Part shown: one piece after another, positions 37,903-46,112 of the stretch
How the letters are laid out: the number at the start of each line of letters is the position of its first letter
Position numbering within the stretch: the stretch's first letter is position 1
NCBI RefSeq assembly: GCF_014822185.1
Contig: NZ_QVLR01000047.1
Span: 62,001 to 126,000, forward strand
Direction: 5' to 3'
DNA length: 64,000 nucleotides
Origin: Azoarcus sp. Aa7
Lineage (GTDB): Bacteria; Pseudomonadota; Gammaproteobacteria; Burkholderiales; Rhodocyclaceae
The notes under the pieces: model-generated
The model's database searches: none
Told to the model about the DNA's origin: nothing
The model's input: only the letters and a program-made list of their open reading frames with translations
Position numbers and translations under genes: made by a program

Positions 37903-38550
37903 ATGAACGATCGCGAATACTTGGGCATGAACTTCACTTGGGACAGGTGGCTCCGCCTGCCCGCTTGGATCAAGGAATCGTGGCCCATTACTGCGCCCGC
38001 TCTGCTCGCAATGATCCATTTTGTTGTCGTCTTCCGCATCGGCCTATCTGCAGAAGACGTTGTGTGGTTCAACAAGTGGAGTTCCGCGATCCTCCAGGTT
38101 GTCGGCGGTGGATTGGTCTTGCTTTCGATCGACTCGAACATAAGATTGTTCGACCGCGACTCCCTCAAGGCACGTGTCCGAGCTTATTTTCAACGCCTCC
38201 CCTTCTGCTGTTGGAGGCACACCCTAACTCCCGAGTCCGCTCATCTCTCGCTTTCCGGCGGCACACCCACAGTTCGCTTTCGATCTTGCGATAACACGCT
38301 CGAAGGTAGGGTCAAGCAACTGGAAGCAGACCTCACGTTCCTGCAACAGGAACTGACACAGACGGCGTCCGTCCTTCGGATGGAGATGCAAAAAGCAAGC
38401 GAGAACTTCATTCTGAAACTGGAGGATGTCAAGACAACCACATCCCGCATGGAATTAGGTCTCAAACAAATGACAGGCTCTGGTGTCGGCCAGCAAGTAT
38501 TCGGTGTGTTTCTCGTTTTTCATGGCGCCGTCGCCGGCATCTTCACCTGA
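37903..38550 (+). CDS. Membrane protein with coiled coil, element cargo (215 aa)
   Basis: This is the only element protein gene on the plus strand, and its base composition is visibly less G+C-rich than its surroundings. Two predicted helices (PITAPALLAMIHFVVVFRIGL near residue 28, SAILQVVGGGLVLLSIDS near 60) are followed by a soluble part with a Cys-Cys-Trp segment, a coiled coil (residues about 130-190, with EGRVKQLEADLTFLQQEL) and a hydrophobic C-terminus (QQVFGVFLVFHGAVAGIF). I recognise no family. Position, orientation, flanking repeats and composition fit an accessory gene such as phage interference or defence, which is inference only. The start could also be the ATG at codon 9. Confidence 0.65.
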   Translation: MNDREYLGMNFTWDRWLRLPAWIKESWPITAPALLAMIHFVVVFRIGLSAEDVVWFNKWSSAILQVVGGGLVLLSIDSNIRLFDRDSLKARVRAYFQRLPFCCWRHTLTPESAHLSLSGGTPTVRFRSCDNTLEGRVKQLEADLTFLQQELTQTASVLRMEMQKASENFILKLEDVKTTTSRMELGLKQMTGSGVGQQVFGVFLVFHGAVAGIFT

Positions 38551-38629
38551 GCGTGAATCCACCCCTAGCGCGACTTCCCAAGCCTCGCGCATCTGCGCCC
38601 GCTGCTCCTGAACCTGCTTCCACGCCTTG

Positions 38630-38648
38630 ATGACCACAGTTTGGGCAG
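38630..38648 (+). repeat. 19-bp direct repeat, right copy flanking the cargo gene
   Basis: Identical to 37814-37832. On the minus strand both copies can be read in a frame giving AQTVVI, which hints that one coding segment was split when the cargo module arrived. Confidence 0.85.
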
Positions 38649-38680
38649 GGGTCAGACCGGGGTTATCCCTGCTTTGTCTG

Positions 38681-38983
38681 TCAGTTCGGCCGCTCAGAAT
38701 CCCCGCAGACCTTCAGGGCAAATGCCGGCGCAGCTTCCGGCGGAATCGACCAGCCAAGGGCGGCCATGCTATCGGCCACTTGCCGGGACAGGCTGTCTAG
38801 CTCCCCGGTCGGAGGTTCATCCTCCCCGGTGAGGTAATCGGCGAGCAGCGCGCAGGCCACGCAGGCGTTATCCAATTCGAGTTCGCCTAGGTCGAGCCCT
38901 CGGTAATGATCTGGCGCGTACAGCGCTCCTAGCCACGCTCTGGCGCGTTCCACGGCCACGTCGAAGCTTATTCTATTTCCCAT
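38681..38983 (-). CDS. Hypothetical element protein (100 aa)
   Basis: An acidic, probably helical protein (AVERARAWLGALYAPDHYRG, ELELDNACVACALLADYLTG). Its start overlaps the end of the small terminase gene by 16 bases, so it is co-translated with it. No family recognised. Confidence 0.65.
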   Translation of the reverse strand: MGNRISFDVAVERARAWLGALYAPDHYRGLDLGELELDNACVACALLADYLTGEDEPPTGELDSLSRQVADSMAALGWSIPPEAAPAFALKVCGDSERPN

Positions 38984-39375
38984 GGACGCCTCATCTCGGT
39001 GCCTGCGGCGTCGTGCTTCGCCGAGTCGGGGCGGTAGCGGCTCTGCGGCGTCAGACGTAGCCGGGTCATCAAGCTGGTGATCTGCTTCGTCTCGCGATCG
39101 GCCAAGCGGCTGAGATCGTCGTACTCGTCCATCAGCATGAACGGGTTCGCGCGGAACTTGTTCTCGATCACATCGGCACGTGCGAGATGCCGCGACAATT
39201 GGACGAGCAGCGGCAGGTCACAGGGGTTGAAGAAGTCGGCCGGTTTCGCGGCGACCACGACGGCGAAGTGCGTCTGCTGCTGCGGTGTCAGGTCTTCCGG
39301 CGCGCGGAGGCGCTCGATGCGCTGCAAGCACGGCATCCCTGCCATGGCGATCGCTTCAGCTGATTTTCTGGGCAT
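38968..39375 (-). CDS. Phage small terminase subunit, P27 family-like
   Basis: A 135-residue protein. The central helix block RHLARADVIENKFRANPFML and the C-terminal ETKQITSLMTRLRLTPQSRY resemble P27-type small terminases, which recognise phage DNA for packaging. There is no large terminase (ATPase-nuclease) gene anywhere in the element, so it would have to work with a helper-phage TerL. The 212-base non-coding gap just upstream is the likely packaging site. Confidence 0.75.
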   Translation of the reverse strand: MPRKSAEAIAMAGMPCLQRIERLRAPEDLTPQQQTHFAVVVAAKPADFFNPCDLPLLVQLSRHLARADVIENKFRANPFMLMDEYDDLSRLADRETKQITSLMTRLRLTPQSRYRPDSAKHDAAGTEMRRPWEIE

Positions 39376-39587
39376 TGGTCACCCCTAGCAATGTCCGGGT
39401 TTAGCAAAAGAAAGGGCTATCGCGACGGGTTCCGAACGAGGCTCGATCCGACTCGCCACTCCCCCCCCGGGTCGCTCTGCGGAAAATCGGGGCAAGGGGC
39501 GATTTGCTGTCGTTGCCCTTGCCCGTCCCTTCACGCGATGGCGATCGCCCGGTGATGAAGCGATTTCCCGCGGTATCGGCGATTCGT
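39376..39587. other. Non-coding region upstream of terS: candidate packaging (pac/cos) site
   Basis: A 212-base gap without a convincing gene in an otherwise tightly packed block. It contains a perfect 9-bp inverted repeat GGGCAAGGG/CCCTTGCCC (39490-39498 and 39516-39524, no T run), a run of eight C residues near 39461, and several GCGAT-type repeats (about 39499, 39537, 39558, 39581). Packaging sites commonly lie at or just before terS. Function is inferred from position. Confidence 0.4.
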
Positions 39588-39773
39588 TCAGTGTTGCGAA
39601 TGCCCGTTTGCGTCGCGTTCGAGCTGTGCCGTGAAGCCCTCGGCCATCTCGTGGAGCGCGGTGTCCAACGCTGCGAACATTCGCTTGTTCTCGGCTTCGC
39701 GCCACTCCAACCACTGAGCCAGGGTCTTGACGTGCTCGGGCGGCTCCTGCGCCGTGATCCTGATCGGTTTCAC
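39588..39773 (-). CDS. Small coiled-coil element protein 3 (61 aa)
   Basis: Last of three short genes after the capsid gene. Its start overlaps the previous stop as ATGA. Helical sequence HVKTLAQWLEWREAENKRMF suggests a coiled coil. No family recognised; a role in capsid assembly or size is conceivable by position only. Confidence 0.6.
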   Translation of the reverse strand: MKPIRITAQEPPEHVKTLAQWLEWREAENKRMFAALDTALHEMAEGFTAQLERDANGHSQH

Positions 39774-39940
39774 TTCCTCGCCTCCAACTCTGCGATCCGT
39801 GCTTCAAGCTCGGCCATCTTGCTGACCACACGAGCCTCCAACCCGGCGACAACTTCGAGCTGATCGTCGGTCGCCTTCGACACATGATCCTTGACCGCAG
39901 CGACTATGCCGTCGGCGATCTCCTTCAGTTCCGGTCTCAT
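39770..39940 (-). CDS. Small coiled-coil element protein 2 (56 aa)
   Basis: The start at 39940 overlaps the stop of the preceding gene as ATGA and has GGGGAGA upstream; an ATG five codons earlier is less likely. The product is almost wholly helical with heptad-like VSKMAELEARIAELEARK at its end. Confidence 0.6.
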   Translation of the reverse strand: MRPELKEIADGIVAAVKDHVSKATDDQLEVVAGLEARVVSKMAELEARIAELEARK

Positions 39941-40146
39941 CGCATTTCTCCCCATAGCATCGGTTGTTTCTCAACGATCGGCAGACCCGCCCGTTCTCGG
40001 GCCTGACAGTCGAGCAGATGGATATACGCGGCCTCCAACGCCTTGAACCGGACTTCCAGCTGTTCGATTCGTGCGTGCAGCTCGCGCGTCAAATACTTGT
40101 TCCGCTTGCTCCGCCGCGGTTTGGTGTCAAAGGCATATCCGTTCAT
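39937..40146 (-). CDS. Small coiled-coil element protein 1 (69 aa)
   Basis: Starts 11 bases after the capsid stop with an AGGTG site. A basic N-terminus (KPRRSKRNKYLTRELHARI) leads to a coiled coil (EQLEVRFKALEAAYIHLLDC). It opens a coupled three-gene run and could be a scaffold or head-completion factor; this is inferred from place, not homology. Confidence 0.65.
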   Translation of the reverse strand: MNGYAFDTKPRRSKRNKYLTRELHARIEQLEVRFKALEAAYIHLLDCQARERAGLPIVEKQPMLWGEMR

Positions 40147-40156
40147 CACGCACCTG

Positions 40157-41200
40157 TCAGTAGAGCGCACCGTTGAGCACGACGACCGTCCCGGCGAGCG
40201 GTGCAGCCCAGTTCAGACGCCGCTCAATCAGGAACGCGACGAGGTTGTTTTGCCACAGCGACACCAGCGCTTGTGCGCCTGCGCTCGGCGCGTCATCGAA
40301 TTGCAGCGCTGCCTGCTCGGAGACGTCGAGGCGGATGCCTTCGTCGGCCATCAACACGGCGGCTTGATCGAGCAGAACGATTTGCCCGCCGCTCGTGGAA
40401 CGCGGCGAACCGCTGGACGTGAAGACGGGGATGCCGACCGCTTCGCCGCCGCGTGCGCCCACGACGACGGCATTCGAACCGCTGGACCGCAGACCAATCT
40501 GCACGGCGGTTAGCGGGTCGGTGATGAATGCCGCCGTTTCGAGATCGCCCGCATAGGCATCAATCGCCGCTTCAAGGTCGGTGAGGGGGTTGCCGCTGCC
40601 GGCAAGAGGCGTGAGGCCTGCGGTGACCGAAGGCGGTTGCACACCTGCGACTCCGACGTTCGCCGGATCGAGGAACGACCCATCGGCGAGCGCAGCATTG
40701 CCATTCAGAAGGTCACGGCGGACCAGCGTTTCTGCGGTGCCGTTCGACAGGCGGACGAGGTCGCGCGACAGCGGCACGATGCCGACCACCTTGCGCGGTT
40801 CGAGCGTTACCGTATCAAGCGAACCTTTCGACAGCGGCTTCGGCGCGCCTTGACCGGCCCAGTACGCGGTAGCCCGTCCGGTCTGAACCGGCACCGCCGT
40901 CTTCGTCGGCACTCGGCGCAGCTCGGTGAGCTTGCTCAGTACGCTGCGGGTGCGGGTCGCTTCAAGAAAATCGTTGGCGATGATCTGCGCCTCGGCAAGG
41001 GGCGAGGCCCAAACGGAATCATCGGTTGTACCCTCGGCAACGGCGGCGCGGAGGACGGTGGCGACTTGAGAATTTGCGCCATACGTTGCCTCCGCGATCT
41101 GCAACGCAGCGGGCAGGCCTTCGCCGCGAGCGCGACCGAGGCAGATGGCGAGGCGGGCGAACTGGGTACCTTTGGCGAGAATCGAAACGGGTGCGGTCAT
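40157..41200 (-). CDS. HK97-type phage major capsid protein
   Basis: A 347-residue major capsid protein. After an N-terminal helical region, the HK97-fold core begins near VPVQTGRATAYWAGQGAPKP and continues with SKGSLDTVTLEPRKVVGIVP, LSRDLVRLSNGTAETLVRRD and the C-terminal LIERRLNWAAPLAGTVVVL. There is no fused protease and no separate prohead protease gene. The start at 41200 has AGGACG upstream; an alternative ATG is at 41236. Encoding its own capsid but no portal or tail is the defining oddity of the element. Confidence 0.85.
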   Translation of the reverse strand: MTAPVSILAKGTQFARLAICLGRARGEGLPAALQIAEATYGANSQVATVLRAAVAEGTTDDSVWASPLAEAQIIANDFLEATRTRSVLSKLTELRRVPTKTAVPVQTGRATAYWAGQGAPKPLSKGSLDTVTLEPRKVVGIVPLSRDLVRLSNGTAETLVRRDLLNGNAALADGSFLDPANVGVAGVQPPSVTAGLTPLAGSGNPLTDLEAAIDAYAGDLETAAFITDPLTAVQIGLRSSGSNAVVVGARGGEAVGIPVFTSSGSPRSTSGGQIVLLDQAAVLMADEGIRLDVSEQAALQFDDAPSAGAQALVSLWQNNLVAFLIERRLNWAAPLAGTVVVLNGALY

Positions 41201-41338
41201 GATGGTTGCGTCCTGATGGGTTGATGGTTTCGTCATCGTCCATCAGACGCCCGACGCCTTCCACGCCGTCGCCCGCCGGCGATCGCCGTCGCCTGCCGTT
41301 AGCCGCTAGATTTCGTGGCGAGGTCGATGACCACAGGT

Positions 41339-41605
41339 TTAGCCTTGCTGCTCTTCAAGCCAGCGCGCGAGCTCGTCAAGGCGGTAGGACAGGCGGTGTC
41401 CATGCGTACCGAGCCAATGATGCTTCGGTCCGCGCCCGGGGTAGTTCAATCGCCAATCCTTGAGCCTGCGATGCTTGATATTGAGCAGACGCGCCGCATC
41501 CTCCTCGCTCACGCGCCCGTCGCCGGTCGGCTCCGTCAAACCGTCGCGCTCGATCTGATCGCGAAACGCTTCAATGCGGGCAGCAATTTGTTCTTCGGCG
41601 TTCAT
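41339..41605 (-). CDS. HTH DNA-binding protein (88 aa)
   Basis: The start at 41605 follows an AAGGACG site. The protein has a helical N-terminus and an excisionase-like HTH (RVSEEDAARLLNIKHRRLKD) followed by a wing-like segment and LDELARWLEEQ. It lies between the candidate origin and the capsid gene, suited to control of the late genes or to act as excisionase. Confidence 0.7.
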   Translation of the reverse strand: MNAEEQIAARIEAFRDQIERDGLTEPTGDGRVSEEDAARLLNIKHRRLKDWRLNYPGRGPKHHWLGTHGHRLSYRLDELARWLEEQQG

Positions 41606-41641
41606 GGTGTCGTCCTTGTGCTTTCGATCTTCGTCGCTCAC

Positions 41642-41809
41642 TGTGAATCGTTACCAAGTACTGCGAGGTAACCCCATTCATGCACCATGTGTGCGAATAC
41701 AAATTCATTGCATAATTTGCATGATTGATATTTTTGTTGCACAACTGCCCTTCACCATTCATGCAATCGTGCAATCAATTTTGAATTGGGGAATTCGTTG
41801 CATGAATGG
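41642..41809. other. AT-rich iteron region: candidate replication origin
   Basis: CCATTCATGCA occurs exactly at 41674-41684 and 41755-41765, and inverted at 41799-41809 (the last inside the 3' end of the primase gene). The bases between are strikingly A/T-rich, with more TTGCA/TGCAA words. It lies immediately downstream of the replication-protein gene, where PICI-type origins are placed. Function is inferred. Confidence 0.6.
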
Positions 41810-43871
41810 GGGTCGGCGGCAGAAACCAGACCGATTTCTTTTCCGTGCCGAACCCTGAGACTTTTGTTTGCACCCCGAGTCGCTCCCGAGCGTATTGGAT
41901 TGTGCGTTCCTTGAATCCGCATTCCCCACCGATTCGCATGATCTCGCGCTTGGTCATCTCTCCACCCTCGGTCAGCAGTTCGCGCAGCCATTCATCGACG
42001 GCGTTCCCGGATTCGTCCCGCTCGCTCTCGGCGACGGCGATTAGATCGCGCGCCTCCCCACTGACCGGGGTACCCCACACCAAGCGCGTCGAGACGATGC
42101 CATCGGGCAGGCCAACTGCTTGAACCGCATAGTTGAACCCGCCGCCATCGGGGCCAAGGTTCGACTTCGTGCGGACGAAGATGCGCTCATCAGTGTCGGG
42201 CACCTTCACTGTGGCAAACACGAGTCGCGCCAGCGCGCCGAAGGCCAAGGAACCATTTACCCGTTCGACGGGGTCGCGACCTTGCGTGCCTTTGGCGAAG
42301 TGAGAAATGCCGAGGATGGCTGCGCGATGTTGCTCGGCGAAATCCACCAGCGGTTGCAGTCCGCGGCGGACCTCGTTATTGCGATGGGCGTCTCCTGAGA
42401 TCGCCGAGACGATGGAATCGACAATGACCAGACGGACGCCCCCGATCTCACGCGCTGCGGCAGTAAGGGGCGCGAGGTCTCGCGCGGGGTCGAACGGCCG
42501 TCGCTGACCCGCTTCCATGACGTCGCGCACAAAGAACACGCGCTCCATCTTCGCTCCGCACGCCATCAGGCGCGGCACGAGCGTGTCCGCAATGTCATCC
42601 TCTCCCGACCAGATCAGCACGTTTCCTGCAACGGCTGGTTGCATGTCGGGCCACTGCCCTCCGGCACTGACGGTTGCGGCAAGCGACACGGCCAGGGTCG
42701 TCTTTCCCGTGCTCGGCGCGCCCGCGAGAATGTGCAACTTGCCCGCCGCCAACCAGTTCAACCACAACCAGTCGATCGCTTGCGCCGAAATGTCGGATGC
42801 ACGCAGCAACTGGACCTGAGTTACCGCGCCAGTCGTCTGCGTGGCGACCGAGGACCGGCCTCTCCCACCGTTGGCGACCGCTTGGGCCTGTGTCATAAGC
42901 CCCGTGGCATCTACCGGTGCCGGTTGCTTCGCCCTGATCTTGGCGAGAGCACGATTCAGGTATTTGTCATCGCGAGTCGCCTTCTCGCGCTTGCCGAGTG
43001 CGGTCATACGAAAGATGCGGCGTACCTGTTCGTTGTCATCGGTGTAGAAGCCGATGATCGAGAGCAGGGCAAAATCGGCTTCGGACTGGCTGGGCCATTC
43101 GCCCGTTTCCCATTCGCCTCGGCAGAGCTGGTTGAACTTGTCGGCATTGGTGGCGTTCATCGCCATATCAACCAGCTCGCGGTCGTCCATCGTGCCTTCG
43201 CGATCAACGAGCTCGGCGGACTCGGTCGAGTGCATTTCGCCGTGCAAGACCAGCAGCCATTGCTGATAATCGACAATCGGCATATCCCGGAGGACTTTTC
43301 CGGTGAAGGCCATGAACCGGAGTTCGGAATACACTTCGACGTTATCGCGATGCACCCCGCTCGGGATCGCGCCGCGGACGACAATATGCACCCCTGTTCC
43401 CGAAACGCTCAGTTCGGTGTAGCTGTTGAACGTCTCGTAAATCTTTTGGTGCCGCACCAATTGTTCAGGCGTCGCCGGGTGCTCGGGCTTGTTGTCGAGG
43501 TCGATGATGCTGTAAGGGTCGTCGCGAGTCAGGACAAAACCGATGCCGTCGTATCCGCCCGCGTGACACGCTGCCATCGCCTCGTCGAAGGTGCCCCAAG
43601 TCACGGGGTCGGTAACCGACGCACGAGCCCCTGAGCGCGGCGAATAGGGGCGTTTCGTCCATCGCTGCCCGTCCCATTCGTACCGCCAGCACAACCACTG
43701 TGAACACAGTTTGAGTTCGGCAGGGATGCCGTCAGGCTGGACCGCGGTCGCCACAGGTTTGGCGCTAATCGCCGGGTGCGACCCGCCCGCGCCCTGCATA
43801 CAATCGACCGTGTTCATGGATCGTTCTTGAGGCCGGTGCCCCACAGCATCGGCCTTTCTTTCGCCAGTCAT
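41775..43871 (-). CDS. Primase-polymerase/helicase replication protein
   Basis: A 698-residue protein. The N-terminal AEP primase-polymerase domain (residues about 35-220) has the catalytic DxD (SIIDLDNK) and the sxH-type motif (SGTGVHIVV). A RepA/RecA-like helicase domain follows, with Walker A GAPSTGKTTL near residue 390 and Walker B RLVIVDSIVSAI, then HFAKGTQGRDP. The C-terminus has an HTH-like tail (MTKREIMRIGGECGFKERTI). It probably initiates autonomous replication after excision at the adjacent iterons. Its ATG overlaps the AlpA-like gene stop; an internal ATG at 43817 is possible. Confidence 0.8.
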   Translation of the reverse strand: MTGERKADAVGHRPQERSMNTVDCMQGAGGSHPAISAKPVATAVQPDGIPAELKLCSQWLCWRYEWDGQRWTKRPYSPRSGARASVTDPVTWGTFDEAMAACHAGGYDGIGFVLTRDDPYSIIDLDNKPEHPATPEQLVRHQKIYETFNSYTELSVSGTGVHIVVRGAIPSGVHRDNVEVYSELRFMAFTGKVLRDMPIVDYQQWLLVLHGEMHSTESAELVDREGTMDDRELVDMAMNATNADKFNQLCRGEWETGEWPSQSEADFALLSIIGFYTDDNEQVRRIFRMTALGKREKATRDDKYLNRALAKIRAKQPAPVDATGLMTQAQAVANGGRGRSSVATQTTGAVTQVQLLRASDISAQAIDWLWLNWLAAGKLHILAGAPSTGKTTLAVSLAATVSAGGQWPDMQPAVAGNVLIWSGEDDIADTLVPRLMACGAKMERVFFVRDVMEAGQRRPFDPARDLAPLTAAAREIGGVRLVIVDSIVSAISGDAHRNNEVRRGLQPLVDFAEQHRAAILGISHFAKGTQGRDPVERVNGSLAFGALARLVFATVKVPDTDERIFVRTKSNLGPDGGGFNYAVQAVGLPDGIVSTRLVWGTPVSGEARDLIAVAESERDESGNAVDEWLRELLTEGGEMTKREIMRIGGECGFKERTIQYARERLGVQTKVSGFGTEKKSVWFLPPTPIHATNSPIQN

Positions 43872-44089
43872 TTCCCATCCGCCCCGGTCAGCCGTTCGAG
43901 ATCAGCCGCAGCCCATAGCAAGCGACCGTTCGGAAGCTTCACTGGGCGCATGCCGAGGTAATGCCCGTTCAGGCACAGCGCCTTGGCGACCGTCTGACGA
44001 CGGATGCGCAACGCATCTGCGACTTCTTGGGTGGAAAGGTAGCCGCCGACGAGGTCGGCGCGCTGGTTTGAAGCGGTGGCGGTTTTCAT
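43868..44089 (-). CDS. AlpA-like HTH regulator/excisionase (73 aa)
   Basis: HTH_17-type domain GYLSTQEVADALRIRRQTVA followed by the wing LNGHYLGMRPVKLPNGRLLW. AlpA-type proteins switch on excision and early genes in PICI-like elements. The start is uncertain: ATG 44089 is used, GTG 44122 is an in-frame alternative, and neither has a strong ribosome site. Its stop overlaps the replication gene start. Confidence 0.75.
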   Translation of the reverse strand: MKTATASNQRADLVGGYLSTQEVADALRIRRQTVAKALCLNGHYLGMRPVKLPNGRLLWAAADLERLTGADGK

Positions 44090-44164
44090 GGCATCGAGTC
44101 CGTTTGAATTGACCTGAGCCACGTTACAGGGCCGCTTGTCACGTCATGAAACGTCACATGACGA

Positions 44165-44728
44165 CTATTTAGCGGCCTTCTTCTGTTCGCTCACAATGTT
44201 GCGAATCGTACCGTCATCTAGACCCCATTTCTTGGCAAGGGGCTTTGCGTAGGCGCGCTTCCCTTGCTTCAGCATTTCAAGGTAGTCGGCATATATAGCC
44301 TGCTTTTGCACATTGCTCGCGGAAACCCGTTCCTCGGTTTTCTTCTTGAGCCCCCCTCCCGTGCGATTCCTATCGCCTTTGCGCTTCTTGAATCCATCTG
44401 CGACGACCACACGCCCCTGCACCATCTCGGCCTGCCATGCTGCTTGGATCGCACCCATCGCGGCGGTTGCTGCGCCGACAGCATCCCCCTGTTCGATGGC
44501 TCTCTCGGCGTGAGTAGCCCAGTGGATGACCCGGTGCAGGTGCTCGGCCTCGGGGTAATCGGGAATGTCGCCGACCTCGGACGCGCCCTCGACTTCGCGT
44601 CTCAACTGCTGACAAATGAGGTCGAGGTACGCCCGAGCGCGCAAGATCGTTCGCTGCAACCACCGGGGTGTTGGTTGCGCGGGGTCGAGCATCGACACGA
44701 GATCAGGAATGGGTGGTTTAGATTTCAT
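44165..44728 (-). CDS. Hypothetical element protein with C-terminal HTH (187 aa)
   Basis: The start at 44728 has GGAGGG seven bases upstream, formed by the 3' end of the integrase gene; an ATG two codons earlier overlaps the integrase stop as ATGA but crowds that site. An N-terminal helical domain (PRWLQRTILRARAYLDLICQ) and a basic linker precede a resolvase-like HTH (AYAKPLAKKWGLDDGTIRNI). Likely a DNA-binding protein; family unknown to me. Confidence 0.65.
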   Translation of the reverse strand: MKSKPPIPDLVSMLDPAQPTPRWLQRTILRARAYLDLICQQLRREVEGASEVGDIPDYPEAEHLHRVIHWATHAERAIEQGDAVGAATAAMGAIQAAWQAEMVQGRVVVADGFKKRKGDRNRTGGGLKKKTEERVSASNVQKQAIYADYLEMLKQGKRAYAKPLAKKWGLDDGTIRNIVSEQKKAAK

Positions 44729-44730
44729 CG

Positions 44731-46098
44731 TCATCCCTCCTGCGCCCGCAGGCTCACGACGTTCGACGGGGCCTGCTCGTTCTTCTCGACGGCCTCCAGT
44801 TTCGCTTCCCACGCTACCAGCGCCGCGCGTTTCTCGTCCGTGTAGCTGTGCCGGTCGTAGTGCGTCGCCTGCACCCCGCTGATGCCGTGGGACAGCAGTT
44901 GCGCGCGAACGTCGCGACTGATTCCCATGGCGGCGAGCATCGTTTCACAGGTGCGGCGGATGTCGCGCAGGTCGAACGGCTCGCCCTTCAGCGTGGTGAC
45001 GATCTCGACCAGCCGCTTTCCCGGCGTTTCTATCGTCATCGGCACGCGGCCATGCGTAGAGAATAACCACAGGTTTGCGAACTCAGGATCGCGCCCATCG
45101 TCCTCGGCGCGCTTCTTCTCGCACGCCTTGGCACGCTCGACCAAACCTGTGACCAACGCGGCAGCCTTCGGCGCGAGCGGCAACAGATGCTCCCTCGGCG
45201 TCGTGCGCTTGCCTTTGGCGTCCCACAGTCGCAGGGTCGCGGTCTCGGCGTTGTAGTCGCTGACCTTGGCGCGCAGCAACTGCGCCATGCGCTGACCGCC
45301 CGCGAGCACAGCGAGGCGCAAGGCTTGATCCGGCAGTTCCGTGCCGATCGCTTTCAAGTAGGCGCGCAACTCGTCGGCGCTCAGCGTGCGGTTACCCGCC
45401 TTGACCGGAATCGCCGGGATCGCATCGACCGGGTTGTGCTCCACGCGGAACGCGATCAGATCGGCAGGCAGGGCGGAATCGAACGGCGCACGCTTCGCCG
45501 CATTGAAGGCAGCAGACAAATAACTGCGCAGGGTGCCGGCGGTGCGTTCCTTGCCCTTCTCCCGCGCCTTGCGAACGATCGCGGCAATCTGATGCGGCGT
45601 CACTGCCCGAGCGTGCAGACTCGCGATGCTCGGGTGCGCCTCGAACACATGCACCTTGAACACCGAACGGGTCGAGGCGGCGCTCCGGTCCTTGCCCTTC
45701 GCCAAGAGGTGATTGACGTAGGCGTCACACAGCGCGCGCAGGGTGTATTTCTGCTGCTCCTCCGCTTCCCGTTTCGCAGCCTCGGCGGCGACACGCTTGG
45801 CCTCAGCGGCGGCGATGCGCTCGCGCTTTTCGTCGCGCGGGTCGGTGCCCTGATCAACGAGTGTTTGCAGTCGCCGCGCCTCGATTCGGGCATCCTCAAG
45901 GGTCCATGCCCGAACGTCGCCAACGGTCACGCGCAGCGCCTTGCCGTGCAGATTGGTCTGAAACACGAACGCTTGCGCCCCGGCCGTCGCACGAACGGCG
46001 AGCCCCGGCGCTTCGGAGTCCCACAAAAACACTTGTGATTTGTCGGGCGGACACGCGAATTCCCGGACGCGCCCAGTCGTAAGTTTTGTCCTCGCCAT
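44731..46098 (-). CDS. P4-type tyrosine integrase
   Basis: A 455-residue site-specific recombinase. An N-terminal DUF4102 arm-binding domain (LTTGRVREFACPP) is followed by a charged helical linker, core-binding domain and catalytic domain. Catalytic residues are Arg270 (GGQRMAQ), Arg381 (DIRRT), His404 (LLSHG) and Tyr414 (THYDRH). The usual His before the second Arg (PHDLRRT in relatives) is Arg here. The start at 46098 has GGTGAG six bases before. It lies by attR and reads inward. Confidence 0.92.
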   Translation of the reverse strand: MARTKLTTGRVREFACPPDKSQVFLWDSEAPGLAVRATAGAQAFVFQTNLHGKALRVTVGDVRAWTLEDARIEARRLQTLVDQGTDPRDEKRERIAAAEAKRVAAEAAKREAEEQQKYTLRALCDAYVNHLLAKGKDRSAASTRSVFKVHVFEAHPSIASLHARAVTPHQIAAIVRKAREKGKERTAGTLRSYLSAAFNAAKRAPFDSALPADLIAFRVEHNPVDAIPAIPVKAGNRTLSADELRAYLKAIGTELPDQALRLAVLAGGQRMAQLLRAKVSDYNAETATLRLWDAKGKRTTPREHLLPLAPKAAALVTGLVERAKACEKKRAEDDGRDPEFANLWLFSTHGRVPMTIETPGKRLVEIVTTLKGEPFDLRDIRRTCETMLAAMGISRDVRAQLLSHGISGVQATHYDRHSYTDEKRAALVAWEAKLEAVEKNEQAPSNVVSLRAQEG

Positions 46099-46112
46099 GA
46101 CCATCTCACCTT

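Noticed and set aside
38455-38637. 60-codon minus-strand frame starting GTG beside the cargo gene, with a helical start (AWKQVQEQRAQMREAWEVAL)
   Set aside because: The first half looks protein-like, but the second half is antisense to the cargo gene. It may be the remnant of a gene split by the cargo module; not strong enough to call.
39385-39885. 166-codon minus-strand frame over the small coiled-coil genes and the gap before terS
   Set aside because: Arg-rich shadow frame; the coupled short genes in another frame are more convincing.
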